A stretch of DNA of 64,000 nucleotides. It comes from Xylogone sp. PMI_703. Lineage: Eukaryota; Ascomycota; Leotiomycetes. The stretch lies in assembly GCA_021399445.1 (NCBI GenBank), contig JAJTUQ010000003.1, positions 7,440,001-7,504,000 of the forward strand, given 5' to 3'. How positions within the stretch are numbered: position 1 is the stretch's first letter; every line of letters starts with the position of its first letter. The notes below the pieces were generated by a model. It had not been told where the DNA came from. It searched no databases and was given only the letters and a program-made list of their open reading frames with translations. Below are positions 12,665 to 23,534 of this stretch, in pieces. The translations under genes and the position numbers were made by a program.

Positions 12665-13543
12665 CGGTGAAGTCGATGTCGTGACGGGAACGGGGAGTAT
12701 AGAAGCCTGCGGTGAACCCGCAAACAGTCCTGAGGATCGAATCTTGCAGAAGTGGTGGTCGGGATACGCTCCGACCGTGCGACGCTACTAGAAATTTTTG
12801 TGATAAGTGAAGGTGGGTTTGGAAGAAAGATGCTAACAACGCATCCTTTCCTTGAGTTTGATACTGATAGGGGCAGAACAACTTTCGGGAGGGACAGAAA
12901 CGTTCGGCGTCAGATAGAAGGATTAAATTTCGGCAACTCAGGGATTCGCGAACTCCAGACGTTCCGTGATTCCCACGACCCCAACAGGGGCTGTATGCTG
13001 TCAGCACGTGAAAACGACGCATTCCACGTCGTTCACCGCAGCCGTCTTTACTTGTTTTTCCTTCGGCCACGGCGCTTTGCATGCTCCGTAGTTTGATATC
13101 ACGAGTATTTATTACATCCAATTGGCCAATACCCTCAATCCTGATGCTTGCATACGCGTGGGAATCGTACTTGTGTCATCGTACGTTTAACAACACTTGT
13201 GTTTTCGGCAAGGTAGTATCACCAGTAAAAAAGACGCAAAGTAACAGTAAATGCTTTTGAGTATATTACTGCAGAAATGTGGAAGCTATTGCCATATCTC
13301 TGCTATTACCTCCACCATCTCTTTTTTTCCCAAACGTGACTGTCCGTGAAAACAAGAGACCCCAGCGCCTTCAGTATTAATAGTAAGGAATGATGAATGC
13401 TCCCAGAAAAACAGAGCCGGACCCATGATGATGGTAGATATGCTAAAAATGCGCGACGAAACAACATCAATCCATTGCATGATGAAACTTATTTCCGTTA
13501 GATATGAGAGACGAACACAGCTTTTGGCGACATGATTAGATAT
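12665..13543. other. Gene-free gap
   Basis: About 880 nt: promoter of the phosphotransferase gene (GC-richer proximal 400 nt) and 3' flank of the DUF7707 gene. Overlapping small open frames on both strands are not convincing. Confidence 0.5.
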
Positions 13544-14343
13544 TTACAACACTAGAGCGAATCCAGCGAAAAGACCTGTGAAGACAATGGCAAGGCCGTA
13601 ACTGCGTCCGAGCTCAATGGTAGCTGGTGCAGCATTTCCCTTATTGTTATTGTTGTTTGAAGAGCCAGACGAACCGAAGCCGTCAAAGACCTGATTGCTA
13701 CTGGTGCTGGAAGGAGCGCCATTGGTGCCTGTAGGGCCTACAGTAGAGCTAGTTGAGGTGACATTTACTCGGGTTGGGTTTTGAGCACCACATGGGTTGT
13801 TGTCACGGCAGTCACTCTGGCAAGAAGAATCGCCACCACAGCCGGCTACACACTCATTGCCATATTCCTGGCACTCAAAGTATGGGATGGTCTGCGAGTA
13901 TTGGCTTGCATTTGGTGATATGCCGTTGCCACAGACGCAGTGGAAGTCGAGAGTTTCCTAAGTGTTTATATTAGCAACATGATCGTCTACCTGCCTCTGG
14001 CAAATCAATTACTCACTGGATCACAATCATTTGCAGACGTCTTGCTTGCGTCGGTGCTATATTGGGTAGTTGTGTCAGTTATATTGTCTCTTATCTTATA
14101 ACGTGCTGTGATTTAACATACCCGTTGTTCTGGAGACACAACAGAGGGCACTGGACCAATTGTGACTGGCACCATTGAGCTGTCCATAGTCAGTACACAT
14201 CCTCCTCTCGATACTGGATCAACGGAGAACATACTTCGAGTTGCAATGGGCACGGCCGTGATGTTGATGGGGTAGGACAACTGAGCTTGGGCACCCAACA
14301 GAAGGGATCCAGCAATGATAGCGGCAGTCTGGAACGAACGCAT
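13544..14343 (-). CDS. GPI-anchored DUF7707-type surface protein
   Basis: Four exons: 14343-14235, 14179-14122, 14056-14017 and 13957-13544, giving 206 residues. The signal peptide is MRSFQTAAIIAGSLLLGAQA. The mature part carries a Cys-rich module: ATRTQWCQSQLVQCPLLC, ANDCDP, LDFHCVCGNG, IPYFECQEYGNEC, CGGDSSCQSDC, ending with CGAQNPTR. This pattern is what I know as the fungal DUF7707 domain. A Ser/Thr/Asn-rich stretch follows, then a hydrophobic C-terminus (LAIVFTGLFAGFALVL) suited to GPI attachment. The 55-nt first intron happens to be open, so a naive reading extends exon 1 and loses the first three cysteines; splicing it out restores the motif and all phases. Probably a cell-wall or membrane-surface protein; function unknown. 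Confidence 0.85.
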
Positions 14344-15765
14344 CGTGAAGTATGAAGACGGTTGGGGCTGATTAAAGACTAAGATGGGGTTGTCGAAGTG
14401 GATTAGGAGTACGGTGCGGAACCTTCGGTCACATCAGCTTCATGAGTCCCTCCTGAGATAGATGGGCCCTGGGAGGACCGGGAAAAAAAGGAGTATGTGT
14501 TCCCTACCTATTACTGTAACTATTAGGGCACTGGAGAAGAGCGAGCGTGAGGAACGAGTGTGGTTTATAAACGAAAGGACCCAGGAAAGCACAGCGAACG
14601 AAGCGGAGTAGGCTCTGAGGAGAAAGAGAGGAGACGAGCAGATCTGGAGGTTCTTAAGACCCGGCCGCCCCAGCGGGCAGCCCCAAGCACTGCGTACAGA
14701 CCGAAGCGGCAGGCGAGATCATTAGGAATTCTGGATATCTCGCCGACAAATGCACAATTTGGCCAGGGGGCAGCAACGGTTGCGGGTTAGTCCGTGCAGT
14801 GCAAGGTTACATTGGCCAGTCGGACGATAGAACTGGATTGACTGGGAACGCGCTCCCTGGTGCATCTGCCCGCGGTTTAGTACAGATCCGTACCAGATGG
14901 CTGCTTCCGGCTTACCTCCTACTGTCTCTGCACTCTCCGTACGGGCACCAAGGGCACACTAATGCTTCGTATTGATATCGTCTGCAGCTTCCAGTGCGGA
15001 GGAGGTGCTATCGATACCGTACTTTCCAGCCCATTCTCTCATGTCTGCTGCAGTCTGCCCACGGCGTCAGTGGCGAGAGTGGGCAGCCAAGTGCATAAAA
15101 AGGATAAAAATAAGGAGTCATGCAGAGCACCACGGAAGGTTGCAATCGTATTGTGGGATATGAAGGCGTAGTAGCACGGCCATTTTTGGCGAGATATGCT
15201 CGAAATTGCCCTCTATTGGCAAGCCCCCCCAGCCTCATCTCCACGAGCGCTGGCTCACTCACCATCACAAATCTCGCAGCATAACTCCCAACCAGGACAA
15301 TCGTATTGAAAAGCTTGGTTTTCCTGGTGAACACATTATTGCTGCAGCTGCCAGAATCCTTCTTCGTCTTTCTCGTGTGTTGCCTGCCAATGTGGAGCAC
15401 ATTGTTGCACGCACAGTCTGACTGCGTACGAATACGCAAACGTTACTTCGTACAGCTGCAGCTCACCAGCTTTTTCTCCTGGCCCCAGGCTAGACGCCAA
15501 CCGAGGAGCTTTGCCTCCGACCTACAGAACTTCCGCCCCCCAGCCGCTTGCCGATGCCAGCCCAAGCTTCTCCCCAAAACCAGCAAGGATCAATAAGAGT
15601 GCGCCAACGCTACAACGCTTACGGACGATCGTGATCTGTCTGGTGAACCTCGACTTCAAGGCCTCCAAAATAATTCCTCGTAATAGCTTCGTTCTTCCCC
15701 CGAAGTACTGCGATAATTGCACAATTTGCATTCTCTCTCAAGCTGGCATAACCCCCCGCCGATGG
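14344..15765. other. Divergent promoter region
   Basis: About 1.4 kb between the divergent DUF7707 and PX-protein genes. It is GC-richer than most gaps in the window and contains one TACTGTA heptamer at 14512-14518. The frame of the PX protein remains open back to a TTG at 15511 but without an ATG. No separate gene recognised. Confidence 0.5.
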
Positions 15766-16556
15766 ATGGAGCCCGTGCTGGATCAAAGGCTTAGCAGCAG
15801 CGCCATCAACGGCCACCTCCACGACAAGAACCATCTTCTTCGCATGTCGACCGCATCCGGTGAGCTCGGGTCTCGAAGCAATGGCGGCGCTGGCGTGCGA
15901 TCGCCAGTATCACCTGTAACGGCACCTCCGTACTGGGTCCCGTCGCATCAGCGGACGCCTTCCAACATCTCGGTCGAATCGTTTGTGCCCGGGGCGATAA
16001 CGCTGCAGGACAATACCGAATCGGATGATGATAAGAACCAAGCGTGCTGGGCAAAGAACGTGTATATCAAAGACCATGTCGTCATCAACAGCAGCAAGAC
16101 CAACATAGGAGCATTCGTGGTTTGGAATATCAGAGTAGAAACTCTTGAGGTGCGTCAAACAAAAATACCAAGTCCGTGCAAGAGGGGCAGTCGTATACAC
16201 CAGCTAAATACGAACTCAGTGCTAACGTCCAAACGTACAGGGTGGCTCAATTGATATTCGAAAACGATATTCGGAATTCGACGATCTACGAAACAAGCTT
16301 CTTCAGACCTTTCCCAACTCGGCGGCTGCTATGCCGCCTTTACCTCCAAAGAGTGTGATATCAAAATTCCGACCCAAATTCCTGGAGAACCGCAGAGCGG
16401 GGCTGCAGTACTTTCTGAAGTGAGCAATCATCTCCCATGATTTACTACTTGAGCAGTTGTCTTGCTGAAACATTATACTGACGGAAATGTAGTTGCATAT
16501 TACTGAATCCAGAATTTTCCGGGTCGCCCATTTTAAAAGAATTCTTGTTCTCTTAA
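15766..16556 (+). CDS. YPT35: PX-domain protein, YPT35-like
   Basis: Three exons: 15766-16149, 16241-16419 and 16493-16556, giving 208 residues. PX domains bind phosphatidylinositol 3-phosphate; yeast Ypt35 sits on endosomes and the vacuole and recruits Vps13 to contact sites. The PX domain occupies about residues 85-205: VYIKDHVVINSSKTNIGAFV, then the basic lipid-binding signature IRKRYSEFDDLRNKLLQTFP, PPLPPKSVISKFRPKFLENR (with the PxxP loop), and CILLNPEFSGSPILKEFLF. The conserved WxxKNVxIxD entry to the domain is also present (CWAKNVYIKD). The ATG at 15766 (MEPVLDQRL) is the first in the open frame; a second Met is 26 codons later. The three exons restore one uninterrupted PX fold. Orthology to YPT35 is likely but not proven. 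Confidence 0.82.
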
Positions 16557-17240
16557 TATTCCGAGTCCAAGCCGGTCTTGTGCCATTGATATAATAACTG
16601 CTGGGTGTTTCAAAAATAAGACTTTTTGGGTATTGTCACGGCGTTACGAAAACTTACTAGACGCAAAGTCACTTAATAAGATATGTGGTAATGAAGCTAT
16701 GCTTGGAAATGAAATTGTATTTAAGATCCTGTTTACAAATGTAGATCTGTATATATCTCCAGAGCAACGAATGAGAGAGTTAGAAACAAGTCAACGTCGC
16801 TGTCACTGGACACTCATTAGTCAGTTGCCTTCACATGCATTCCGCTAGATACCTGGCATTGGAGCAACTCCATTACTAAGATTTATGCGGTATGATTATT
16901 CACTCCTTGCCCACTTTGGTTTGAACAACGTTTTCTGGCGCAAGTGTTGAGAACTAGTACCTCAATCCAGCGCTTCATTGGAAGTTATGAGGCGGAATTG
17001 CACCGCTGCCGCCGTTGCTCGCCGTTGGACATAGCTGTCAGCCTATCATATAACAAAATGTCGCCATCAACCTGGGGTATGATAACGATAAGCCAGTGCC
17101 CCTCATTTTCTCCAAGTCTTACCCAGCCCACTGTAAATAATTTATGTGTGCCCCTCCAAACTCCTTTGATACATACTATTACAGTTTCACATTTATAAAG
17201 CCCATAAAAGCTAAAGCAAACTCAAATACTCACATTGACA
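16557..17240. other. Gene-free gap
   Basis: About 680 nt between two plus-strand genes. It should contain the 3' UTR of the PX gene and the promoter of the next. Nothing else recognised. Confidence 0.5.
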
Positions 17241-17963
17241 ATGGCCCTTGCACCTAAATTCGCCGGCCAGAAGTTCACAGCTTCTCAAGCCCCCGCTCTC
17301 CACACATTAGAGCTCTATCTCGACTATGTCTGCCCTGTAAGAGAAACACACTTCAATTCATCCCCTCTACCAATCAAATAGAAAATAAACCCAAGCAAAA
17401 CTAGCAATTAGCTGACCTCTCTCTCATAGTACTCCGCAAAGATGTTCAAGACTGTCTACTCCTCCGTCTTCCCCCTCATAGAATCCCAATACGCCTCCAA
17501 CGTCCAAATCATCTTCCGCCAACAAATCCAGCCCTGGCACCCCTCCTCGACGCTCGTCCACGAAGCCGGCGTCGCCGTCCTGCGTCTCGCGCCCTCCAAG
17601 TTCTGGGACTTCAGCAAGCTGCTGTTCGAGCACGCCACTGAGTACTACGACGTCAACGTCGTGAACGAGGTGCGGAACGACACGTACAAGCGGCTTGCGA
17701 AGCTGGCTGCGCAGGTGGGGATCAATGAGCAGGAGTTCTATAACCTGCTGGTGATATCCGATAAGCCTGGAGAGGACGGGTCGTTGAATTCCGGGAACGG
17801 GGTGACGAACGATTTGAAGGTGCTGGTGAAGATGAATCGGATGCAGGGGGTGCATGTTACGCCGACGGTGGTGTTTGATGGGGCGGTGGAGAATTCGATT
17901 AGTTCGAGCTTTACGGGGGAGCAGTGGAAGGAGTGGTTGGCTAAGAATGTTGGTGGGAAGTGA
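17241..17963 (+). CDS. Thioredoxin-fold (DsbA/glutathione transferase kappa-like) protein
   Basis: Two exons: 17241-17336 and 17430-17963, giving 209 residues, with a 93-nt intron in phase 0. The join creates LELYLDYVCPYSAKMF, the first beta strand and active-site region of a DsbA-like thioredoxin fold. The motif is CPYS (residues 31-34), so the second cysteine of a CxxC pair is absent and a classical dithiol reaction is unlikely. A helical insertion follows, and near the C-terminus GVHVTPTVVFDGAVENSISS supplies the cis-Pro (TPT) and final strand. No signal peptide, so cytosolic. Substrate unknown. The exon 2 codons are notably GC-rich compared with flanking sequence. Confidence 0.8.
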
Positions 17964-18490
17964 TTGATGTTTTAAGGCTCTTCTTGTGGTCGAAGATGCC
18001 CCATCTGGAAATGATTACATATCATGCAGGAACGGTTATACATATACAAGCCTCCTCAATCATTATATCCTATTAGCAAATGTACCAGAATCATTCACAA
18101 TGCTCTACAATCCTCAGTAATAGGGACGTCCTTGGCACAGCCTTTAGTGGATTACGAGTCTCATCCCGAATTAAAACTCTTCTGCTACTTGATCCTTTTT
18201 TATCCTATTATTTTATCTCCCTGTTCTTCACTAATCATGATGTTTTATTTATTTATTATTTCTGTATATCTTTTTTTATCATAAAGTGCTGGTTTTGAGC
18301 TCTTTGCTCAGTTGAGGCTCGGTTGGCTATTTGGTGATATCTACATGCTTTCCGCTCAAGACTTCTACTTCCACTTTCTTAAGTCTCGTAATCAGCGTAT
18401 ATAGATTGATTTCATAGCCTAAAATCGTAGAAATGCCTTCTGAATCTTGTGATCTATAACAGTCACGCAAGAGGTCACGTAAGCCCAGAT
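17964..18490. other. Gap between convergent genes
   Basis: About 530 nt with T-rich runs (18190-18290), consistent with two facing 3' UTRs. No gene recognised. Confidence 0.5.
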
Positions 18491-19678
18491 TCATCTAGGC
18501 ACGGCCATACCCTCTTTGCTTTCTACATGTTCTTCCAATGGCACCATCGAGACGTTCCGCATGAGTGCAAGAGCTCCTGCATTCCTGAACTCACCCTTCC
18601 AACCATATGAAGGCCATCCTTTTGGTAAAGAGGAGAATGGAGGGAAAGGCCATCTATCTCCGCACTTCCCTTCAGTACACTCCAGATTGCATAGACCATA
18701 GGTCTTGCAATAGCAGTCTTGAGCATTTGGACAATGCACATTCGGCTTGCCAAATATCATGTGCCAGGAATATTCTAGCACACGGCCACTCACTTGATCT
18801 TCTCTGGTTGTGTTCAAGAGCCATTGCCTATATCGTTCGTAATCCTGCACAGGACGGGCCCGGATCCGATCTCGAGACACAGCAAATTGAGCGCAACACG
18901 GCACTCCAACTACTGATGGGAGCTCTTCTCCGGGAAAGAGTTCCGCAAATGCTTCTGAATATACTTTTTCTGTGGTCTTGGCGGATTTGGGGTCCTCGAT
19001 TGGCTCTGTATCTTTAATTTGGTCGTTTGCCTTGGGATGCAGCTCAGCCGGACATCCTAGAGTCCAGACGCAACGCAGACTTGCGTAGCCTTCAGAGATT
19101 AAATATGGAATCTGCAAGCTCTTTAACATTGGAACCCCGTCTGTCAAGGTATAATTAGCTTCTCGTATTCAGTACCCTCATCAAGGGTGGAGGACCGCAC
19201 GTACCATATAGCGGATCATCGTTGTGCCATTGATACCGTTCGCTGTGCATAAACACCGTGATGTCCGGGAGCTTGTCATAGAAATCAATCATGTAGCTGT
19301 ACGATTACAGTTAGAAAAGTTGTACCCTAAGAGTGTGGAGCTTAGAAAGACTTGCGTCAAATAAACCATAGCCTCGCGTCCTTTATTCTTAGGAACGGTA
19401 AGTTGAGTCGAGGCATTGTCTACGATATATCGGAAGACCTTCCAGCCCGGTACATGTTCCTTGATCCATGATGTGTCATCTTTTCTCACGCTGGCGACCA
19501 CGAATGCTTTCGTATATCCATCTGAACTTGGGTATGGCTCGTCAAGTATGAGCTGGGGTGCATCTCTGCTGCCGAATGGAACTCTCAAAACCAGGCCAAT
19601 GATAATCAACGCCAGCAATACAAGAAGCAGTCGGCGCAGACTGCGACGTTGCGAGGTGGAAGCAAAGAACTTTGTCAT
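18491..19678 (-). CDS. DUF3431 type II membrane protein
   Basis: Three exons: 19678-19356, 19296-19205 and 19140-18491, giving 354 residues. The N-terminus is basic, then one membrane segment (LLLVLLALIIIGLVL, about residues 18-32). This suggests a type II protein with a lumenal catalytic-like domain. The domain has the DUF3431 pattern: AFVVASVRKDDTSWI, VYLTYMIDFYDKLPDITVFM, HSERYQWHNDDPLYDGVP, then PCCAQFAVSRDRI and LEYSWHMIFG. The first intron uses a GC donor (GCAAGT) with an ordinary TACAG acceptor; only this choice gives the conserved YLTYMIDFYD in frame. DUF3431 proteins are common in filamentous fungi; I know of no established function and do not assign one. Confidence 0.85.
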
Positions 19679-20162
19679 ATTTCATGACTACTAAATTGAA
19701 AGATTGCACCGCAATGGTGCATCTTCAATTGTGGAATTTCAGGGGAGAACTTATGAAGGCTGAGTCCAAGGCTGCAGGCACCCGTCTCATTGGGAGGGAA
19801 CATTGTTTCTCCGGCACGACGTTCATCTCATGTCTCAACCTTGCGCCAATCAACATGCTTCTTTCGGTGGTTGGCATTCTATCGAGGCACTCTCAGGAAC
19901 CATATTTCGGATATACTGAGATTTGGTTATGAAAATCGTTGCAGTGGCTGGACAAATAATTCCGCCATTGATCGCCCTGCATTATTGTACACCCACGGTG
20001 TTAGGAGACCTACCAGAATTAACTTCAATTATATATGTTTTTGCTTTTATGGCGCGTAAGTGCTTGCCTCTCACCAATATGCAAACAATTAAGTCCCCTC
20101 CCAGATATGGTAAATTATTTATATACAGTATTATTCTCCACCACGTCAGTAGCGTAGCCAGT
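19679..20162. other. Gene-free gap
   Basis: About 480 nt: promoter of the DUF3431 gene and 3' flank of NTR2. One TACAGTA (reverse of TACTGTA) at 20124-20130. Confidence 0.5.
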
Positions 20163-21671
20163 CTAGCCTACATCTTCCACCTCAGGGCGAGTAGTAGGAG
20201 TATTCCCAAAACTTTCTAGACCCCTATCAGCAACTATATAATTTGCTATTCCGTTTTCTGGGCGACTGATCGAAGAACCATCAGCCCCAGGCTGGGACCC
20301 AGCTTTGAGCGTGGCGTAACGTGCACCGGTTTCCTTCAATAGTTCCTGTACTTCTTTCTCCCGTGATGCAATACTGGCCTTCTCTTGCTCCAATTCTGCC
20401 ATTTTCTGTCTTCTGCGTACTAAATCTTGCTCCATCGTGCTCAGTGTCGATTGCAGTCGTTCAAGGCAGTCTGAGAGTGCTGGAATAGGGGCGATTTTGG
20501 AAGGTATTTGGGATCTAGCTGAGTCTAGGTCTCGTGTGGGCTTATGCAGGCCATCCATTCCAGCGCGAGTTTGAGCATCTTCATAGGCTGCTCGGCGTTC
20601 AGCTTCAGAGTCTGATGTATCGTCGGAGCTGCCCTCTGCCCGCTGGATAAGTTCTTCCATCTCTTTACGATGACGGCGCTTTGCTTCACGCTCTTGCTTC
20701 CGACCAAGGGCAATTCTTCCATCATCCACAAACTCCTCGAATCCTTCTGCAAAATCCTCGTCGTCCCTGACTAACCTCGTTTCGGTCTTTTTCTTTCTGA
20801 GAAGAGATAGCTGACTACCATCGTCTGCATCATCTAAAGATATGAAATCTTTCTCGTGTGCTAATCTGGCTCGCCGTTCCTTTTTCTCTCTGATCTCGGC
20901 TTCACTAGGAACAGCTATGTTCCCAGTAGTAGGTGCTGCAAAGGCGCCTTCTTCATTAACAATAGTAGCACCAGCTAGTTCAGATGCATCCAGTATCTGC
21001 TCATCTTCAAAGCTAGGGGATGTAGACTCAAGGGCCTTTGGTGCATTTGGAGTAGAGTTTCTTAACTCATCCAAGTAGTCTTTACTATATGTTGGCCTCT
21101 CTGTATCTTCATCTCCCGAACGCAAGGGAAGTTTCTGGAAGGGGAGACCTCTGCGTAATGCATCAGTACTATTTGCCCCACGTGAAAATTTGGACTTGAC
21201 TGGGACGAAAGATTCGTCTTCTTCCAATGCTTCTGCAGCGTCGCCAGAAACTATTTCTCCTACACCAAATGATAGTCTTGAGGATGGAGGTTTCTTCTTT
21301 CTGAACTTTGGTTGAGAGCGCAGAGCTTCAGACTGCTCTGACGCCTCTACGGCAGAGCTGATTTTTGATGTATCCTGACTTGGCTGCTCGCTCTCTTGTG
21401 GCAAATCATCGAAGACTATGCTTTGTCGCAAAGAGGATTTCTTGAATGGCTTCGATCCTGAGCTTGACGCGATTCCAACCTTCGTTACTATAATTGTCTC
21501 ATCAGCCAACTTTCCACAATCAGCTATGCTTACAATGTGTGTGACTGAGGGTCTAAGACACTTACCAGGACTCAGCGGTTCCTGAAGGTCAGGAGTCTCT
21601 TCTGTTGTTCCTTCATCATCATTAACTCGAATCTTACGCGCCCTTCTTTTAACGCCAAATCCGGAGCTCAT
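20163..21671 (-). CDS. NTR2: NTR2-like spliceosome disassembly factor
   Basis: Two exons: 21671-21566 and 21487-20163, giving 476 residues. The 78-nt intron is a multiple of three and has no in-frame stop, so the unspliced frame is also open (502 residues). Splicing is preferred because it has good GTAAGT and TATAG ends. Features fit the fungal NTR2 (Nineteen complex-related protein 2) family: N-terminal FGVKRRARKIRV, KKSSLRQSIVFDD, SRLSFG, then the diagnostic segment TRLVRDDEDFAEGFEEFVDD followed by GRIALGRKQEREAKRRHRKE, and a C-terminal coiled coil (about residues 365-425). In yeast, Ntr1-Ntr2-Prp43 releases the intron lariat and recycles the spliceosome. It is divergent from snRNP-G with 253 nt between starts. 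Confidence 0.78.
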   Translation of the reverse strand: MSSGFGVKRRARKIRVNDDEGTTEETPDLQEPLSPGKCLRPSVTHIVSIADCGKLADETIIVTKVGIASSSGSKPFKKSSLRQSIVFDDLPQESEQPSQDTSKISSAVEASEQSEALRSQPKFRKKKPPSSRLSFGVGEIVSGDAAEALEEDESFVPVKSKFSRGANSTDALRRGLPFQKLPLRSGDEDTERPTYSKDYLDELRNSTPNAPKALESTSPSFEDEQILDASELAGATIVNEEGAFAAPTTGNIAVPSEAEIREKKERRARLAHEKDFISLDDADDGSQLSLLRKKKTETRLVRDDEDFAEGFEEFVDDGRIALGRKQEREAKRRHRKEMEELIQRAEGSSDDTSDSEAERRAAYEDAQTRAGMDGLHKPTRDLDSARSQIPSKIAPIPALSDCLERLQSTLSTMEQDLVRRRQKMAELEQEKASIASREKEVQELLKETGARYATLKAGSQPGADGSSISRPENGIANYIVADRGLESFGNTPTTRPEVEDVG

Positions 21672-21924
21672 GGTGTTCTATTGAGGATAGCTATCACAGG
21701 ACAAACCATGATCTATAGCACTATATGATATATCCAAGTCGTTACTTCACCTTGAGTTTTGGTAAAGCTTGGGGAAAAGTTGGCTTGAGGCTACTTCTTA
21801 TCGGTAGTCCTATCGCCACGTGACAGTAAATACTAGCCTTGCAGGCTCGCATCACCTCAAATAATCACAAAGAAGAGCCTAGACTCCAACGACTTCTCTG
21901 AGAAAGTTAAACTGTACTGCAAAG

Positions 21925-22408
21925 ATGCCTCAAGCTCAACCAGAGCTAAAGAAGGTGTGTATTAGCTTCGTATATCTGTTTCAGACCTTGAACGTCTATC
22001 TTACGGAAGGCACGCGAGCCTGCTGTGGACCTCGAGTGCCGCGACTGTTAACGGGCCAAAATATTGTTAAACTAACTGATAACTGTAGTACCTAGACAAA
22101 AGGCTCTTCGTGCAGCTCAATGGAAGTAGGAAAGTTATTGGAGTTCTAAGAGGCTACGATGTTCGTTACACTCTATATTTCTGCTTGGTGTCTGGACTGG
22201 TATTGATTCTGATAGGTTTTCTTAAATATCGTATTGGATGATGCTGTGGAGGAAAAAGATGGTGGTGAGAAGGTTAGGTTAGGAATGGTGGTATGTTTCA
22301 ATGGTATTGCTGATTATTGAAGAATGCTAAATTTTATAGGTAATTCGAGGCAATTCCGTCGTTATGCTCGAGGCATTGGAGAGAATCGGCGGTCGAGACG
22401 ACAGATAA
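21925..22408 (+). CDS. SMX2: Small nuclear ribonucleoprotein G (SmG)
   Basis: Four exons: 21925-21954, 22089-22160, 22216-22290 and 22340-22408, giving 81 residues. SmG is one of seven Sm proteins forming the ring on U1, U2, U4 and U5 snRNAs. Sm1 motif: LDKRLFVQLNGSRKVIGVLR then GYDVFLNIVLDDA (about residues 11-47). Sm2 motif: VIRGNSVVMLEAL (about 60-72), with the RGNS RNA-binding loop. No other protein fits the assembled sequence, and every join is in frame. The donor of intron 2 is GTTCGT, a weak site but required by GYD-VFLNIV. Length matches the family. The stop is 156 nt from that of the convergent rhodanese gene. Confidence 0.95.
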
Positions 22409-22564
22409 TAGAGCGCAGAATAATTCAGGGCATGCTGGAATGGAAAAATTGCATTTTATTGAAGACAAAAATTGCTTGAGGAATTTATGGCGTTTGTGAG
22501 GTTACTACACAAAGATACCTTCCCAGACATTGAATAAAGAGAGGGAGGCCAAGTCAAAGATGAC

Positions 22565-23211
22565 TTATCTGAACTGCTCCCAATATTTCTCTTCGAATCC
22601 TTCCATCATAGCACCTTGAAATTCTTTTACCCAACCCTTAATACCGCCCTTGAGGATCAAAACTTTTAGGTCCGTCTGCCTACCAAACTTAGCAATATCA
22701 TCGATGTAATCCTGCATCCACGAGGCACAACGTGTGCCCCTCCCAGCAGATGAACCTGTGCTTAATATAAATTATCTGCTAAACAAGAATTATATTGATA
22801 TAACCTACCGCAGTAGAAAATCACCTGTTTTATCGAAGCTCGGTCACATAGATCAAAAAGAGGCTTGCGAGATTGATAGAAACTTTGTGCTGGTAAGTTG
22901 ATAGAAGTTTTTATAGTCCCGCCCTGTTCAGTACCAAATAAGGAAATATATTAGAATAAGTTACTTGAATTGCAGATAAGGGACTAGTTTTCAGTAGAGG
23001 ATATCTGGGGAGGACTAATCATTGGACCAGCAATTCAGCATACCTCCCAATCATTCCTTCTGACATCCACGAGCAAGAAGTCACTTGGACGACCACTAAT
23101 ATCCAGGTCGTCAATTAACTTCATAACCTCCTCGGCACTAATTGTGGGACAGGTCGAGCGTGGAGCGGGGAAAGCCGACCACCATTGGTCCTGTTGAGGG
23201 TTTTGAGACAT
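22565..23211 (-). CDS. Rhodanese/Cdc25-like phosphatase or arsenate reductase-type protein
   Basis: Three exons: 23211-23044, 22923-22809 and 22755-22565, giving 157 residues, about the size of single-domain fungal Cdc25-like rhodaneses (yeast Ych1). The order of motifs is ISAEEVMKLID, FLLVDVRRNDWE (the rhodanese DVR), GGTIKTSINLPAQSF, then the active-site loop FYCGSSAGRGTR. The loop is C-x5-R, the Cdc25/arsenate-reductase form. It ends VLILKGGIKGWVKEF, the closing rhodanese strand. The second intron falls directly after the catalytic Cys codon (TGC-G/GT). Whether the enzyme acts on phosphoprotein, arsenate or sulfur donors cannot be decided from sequence. Confidence 0.85.
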
Positions 23212-23534
23212 GGTAAAGCTGGACCTGATAATGACAGAATCAACTGATGAGAGGAATGAATTAAATATGGAGTTTCACATATATAAAATGAGTCTCTGCT
23301 TGGTAACGGCAGTGGTTATGAGGCAATTGGTTCTGCAAGGCCGCCGCTATTCTGATTCGCCAAACTAAGAGCCAGAGATGTCATACTAAGAATATGATAG
23401 GACGAGAGGATCTGTGAGAATCTGTAGGGGAAATTCCGTACTCATTTCTCATCTAGAACTCCAATGAAAAGCTTGGGTTCAACCACTCTGCAATTATAGA
23501 TACAGGTAGATATTCTATTGTGATACATTTATCT
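23212..23534. other. Gene-free gap
   Basis: About 320 nt: promoter of the rhodanese gene and 3' flank of KRE33. Nothing recognised. Confidence 0.5.

Noticed and set aside
15511..15765. N-terminal extension of the PX protein
   Set aside because: The frame is open but begins with TTG; the first ATG is at 15766 and no conserved sequence is lost by starting there.
17424..17855. 143-codon minus-strand frame opposite the thioredoxin-fold gene
   Set aside because: His/Leu/Val-rich shadow of a GC-rich coding exon; the plus strand has the splice signals and recognisable fold.
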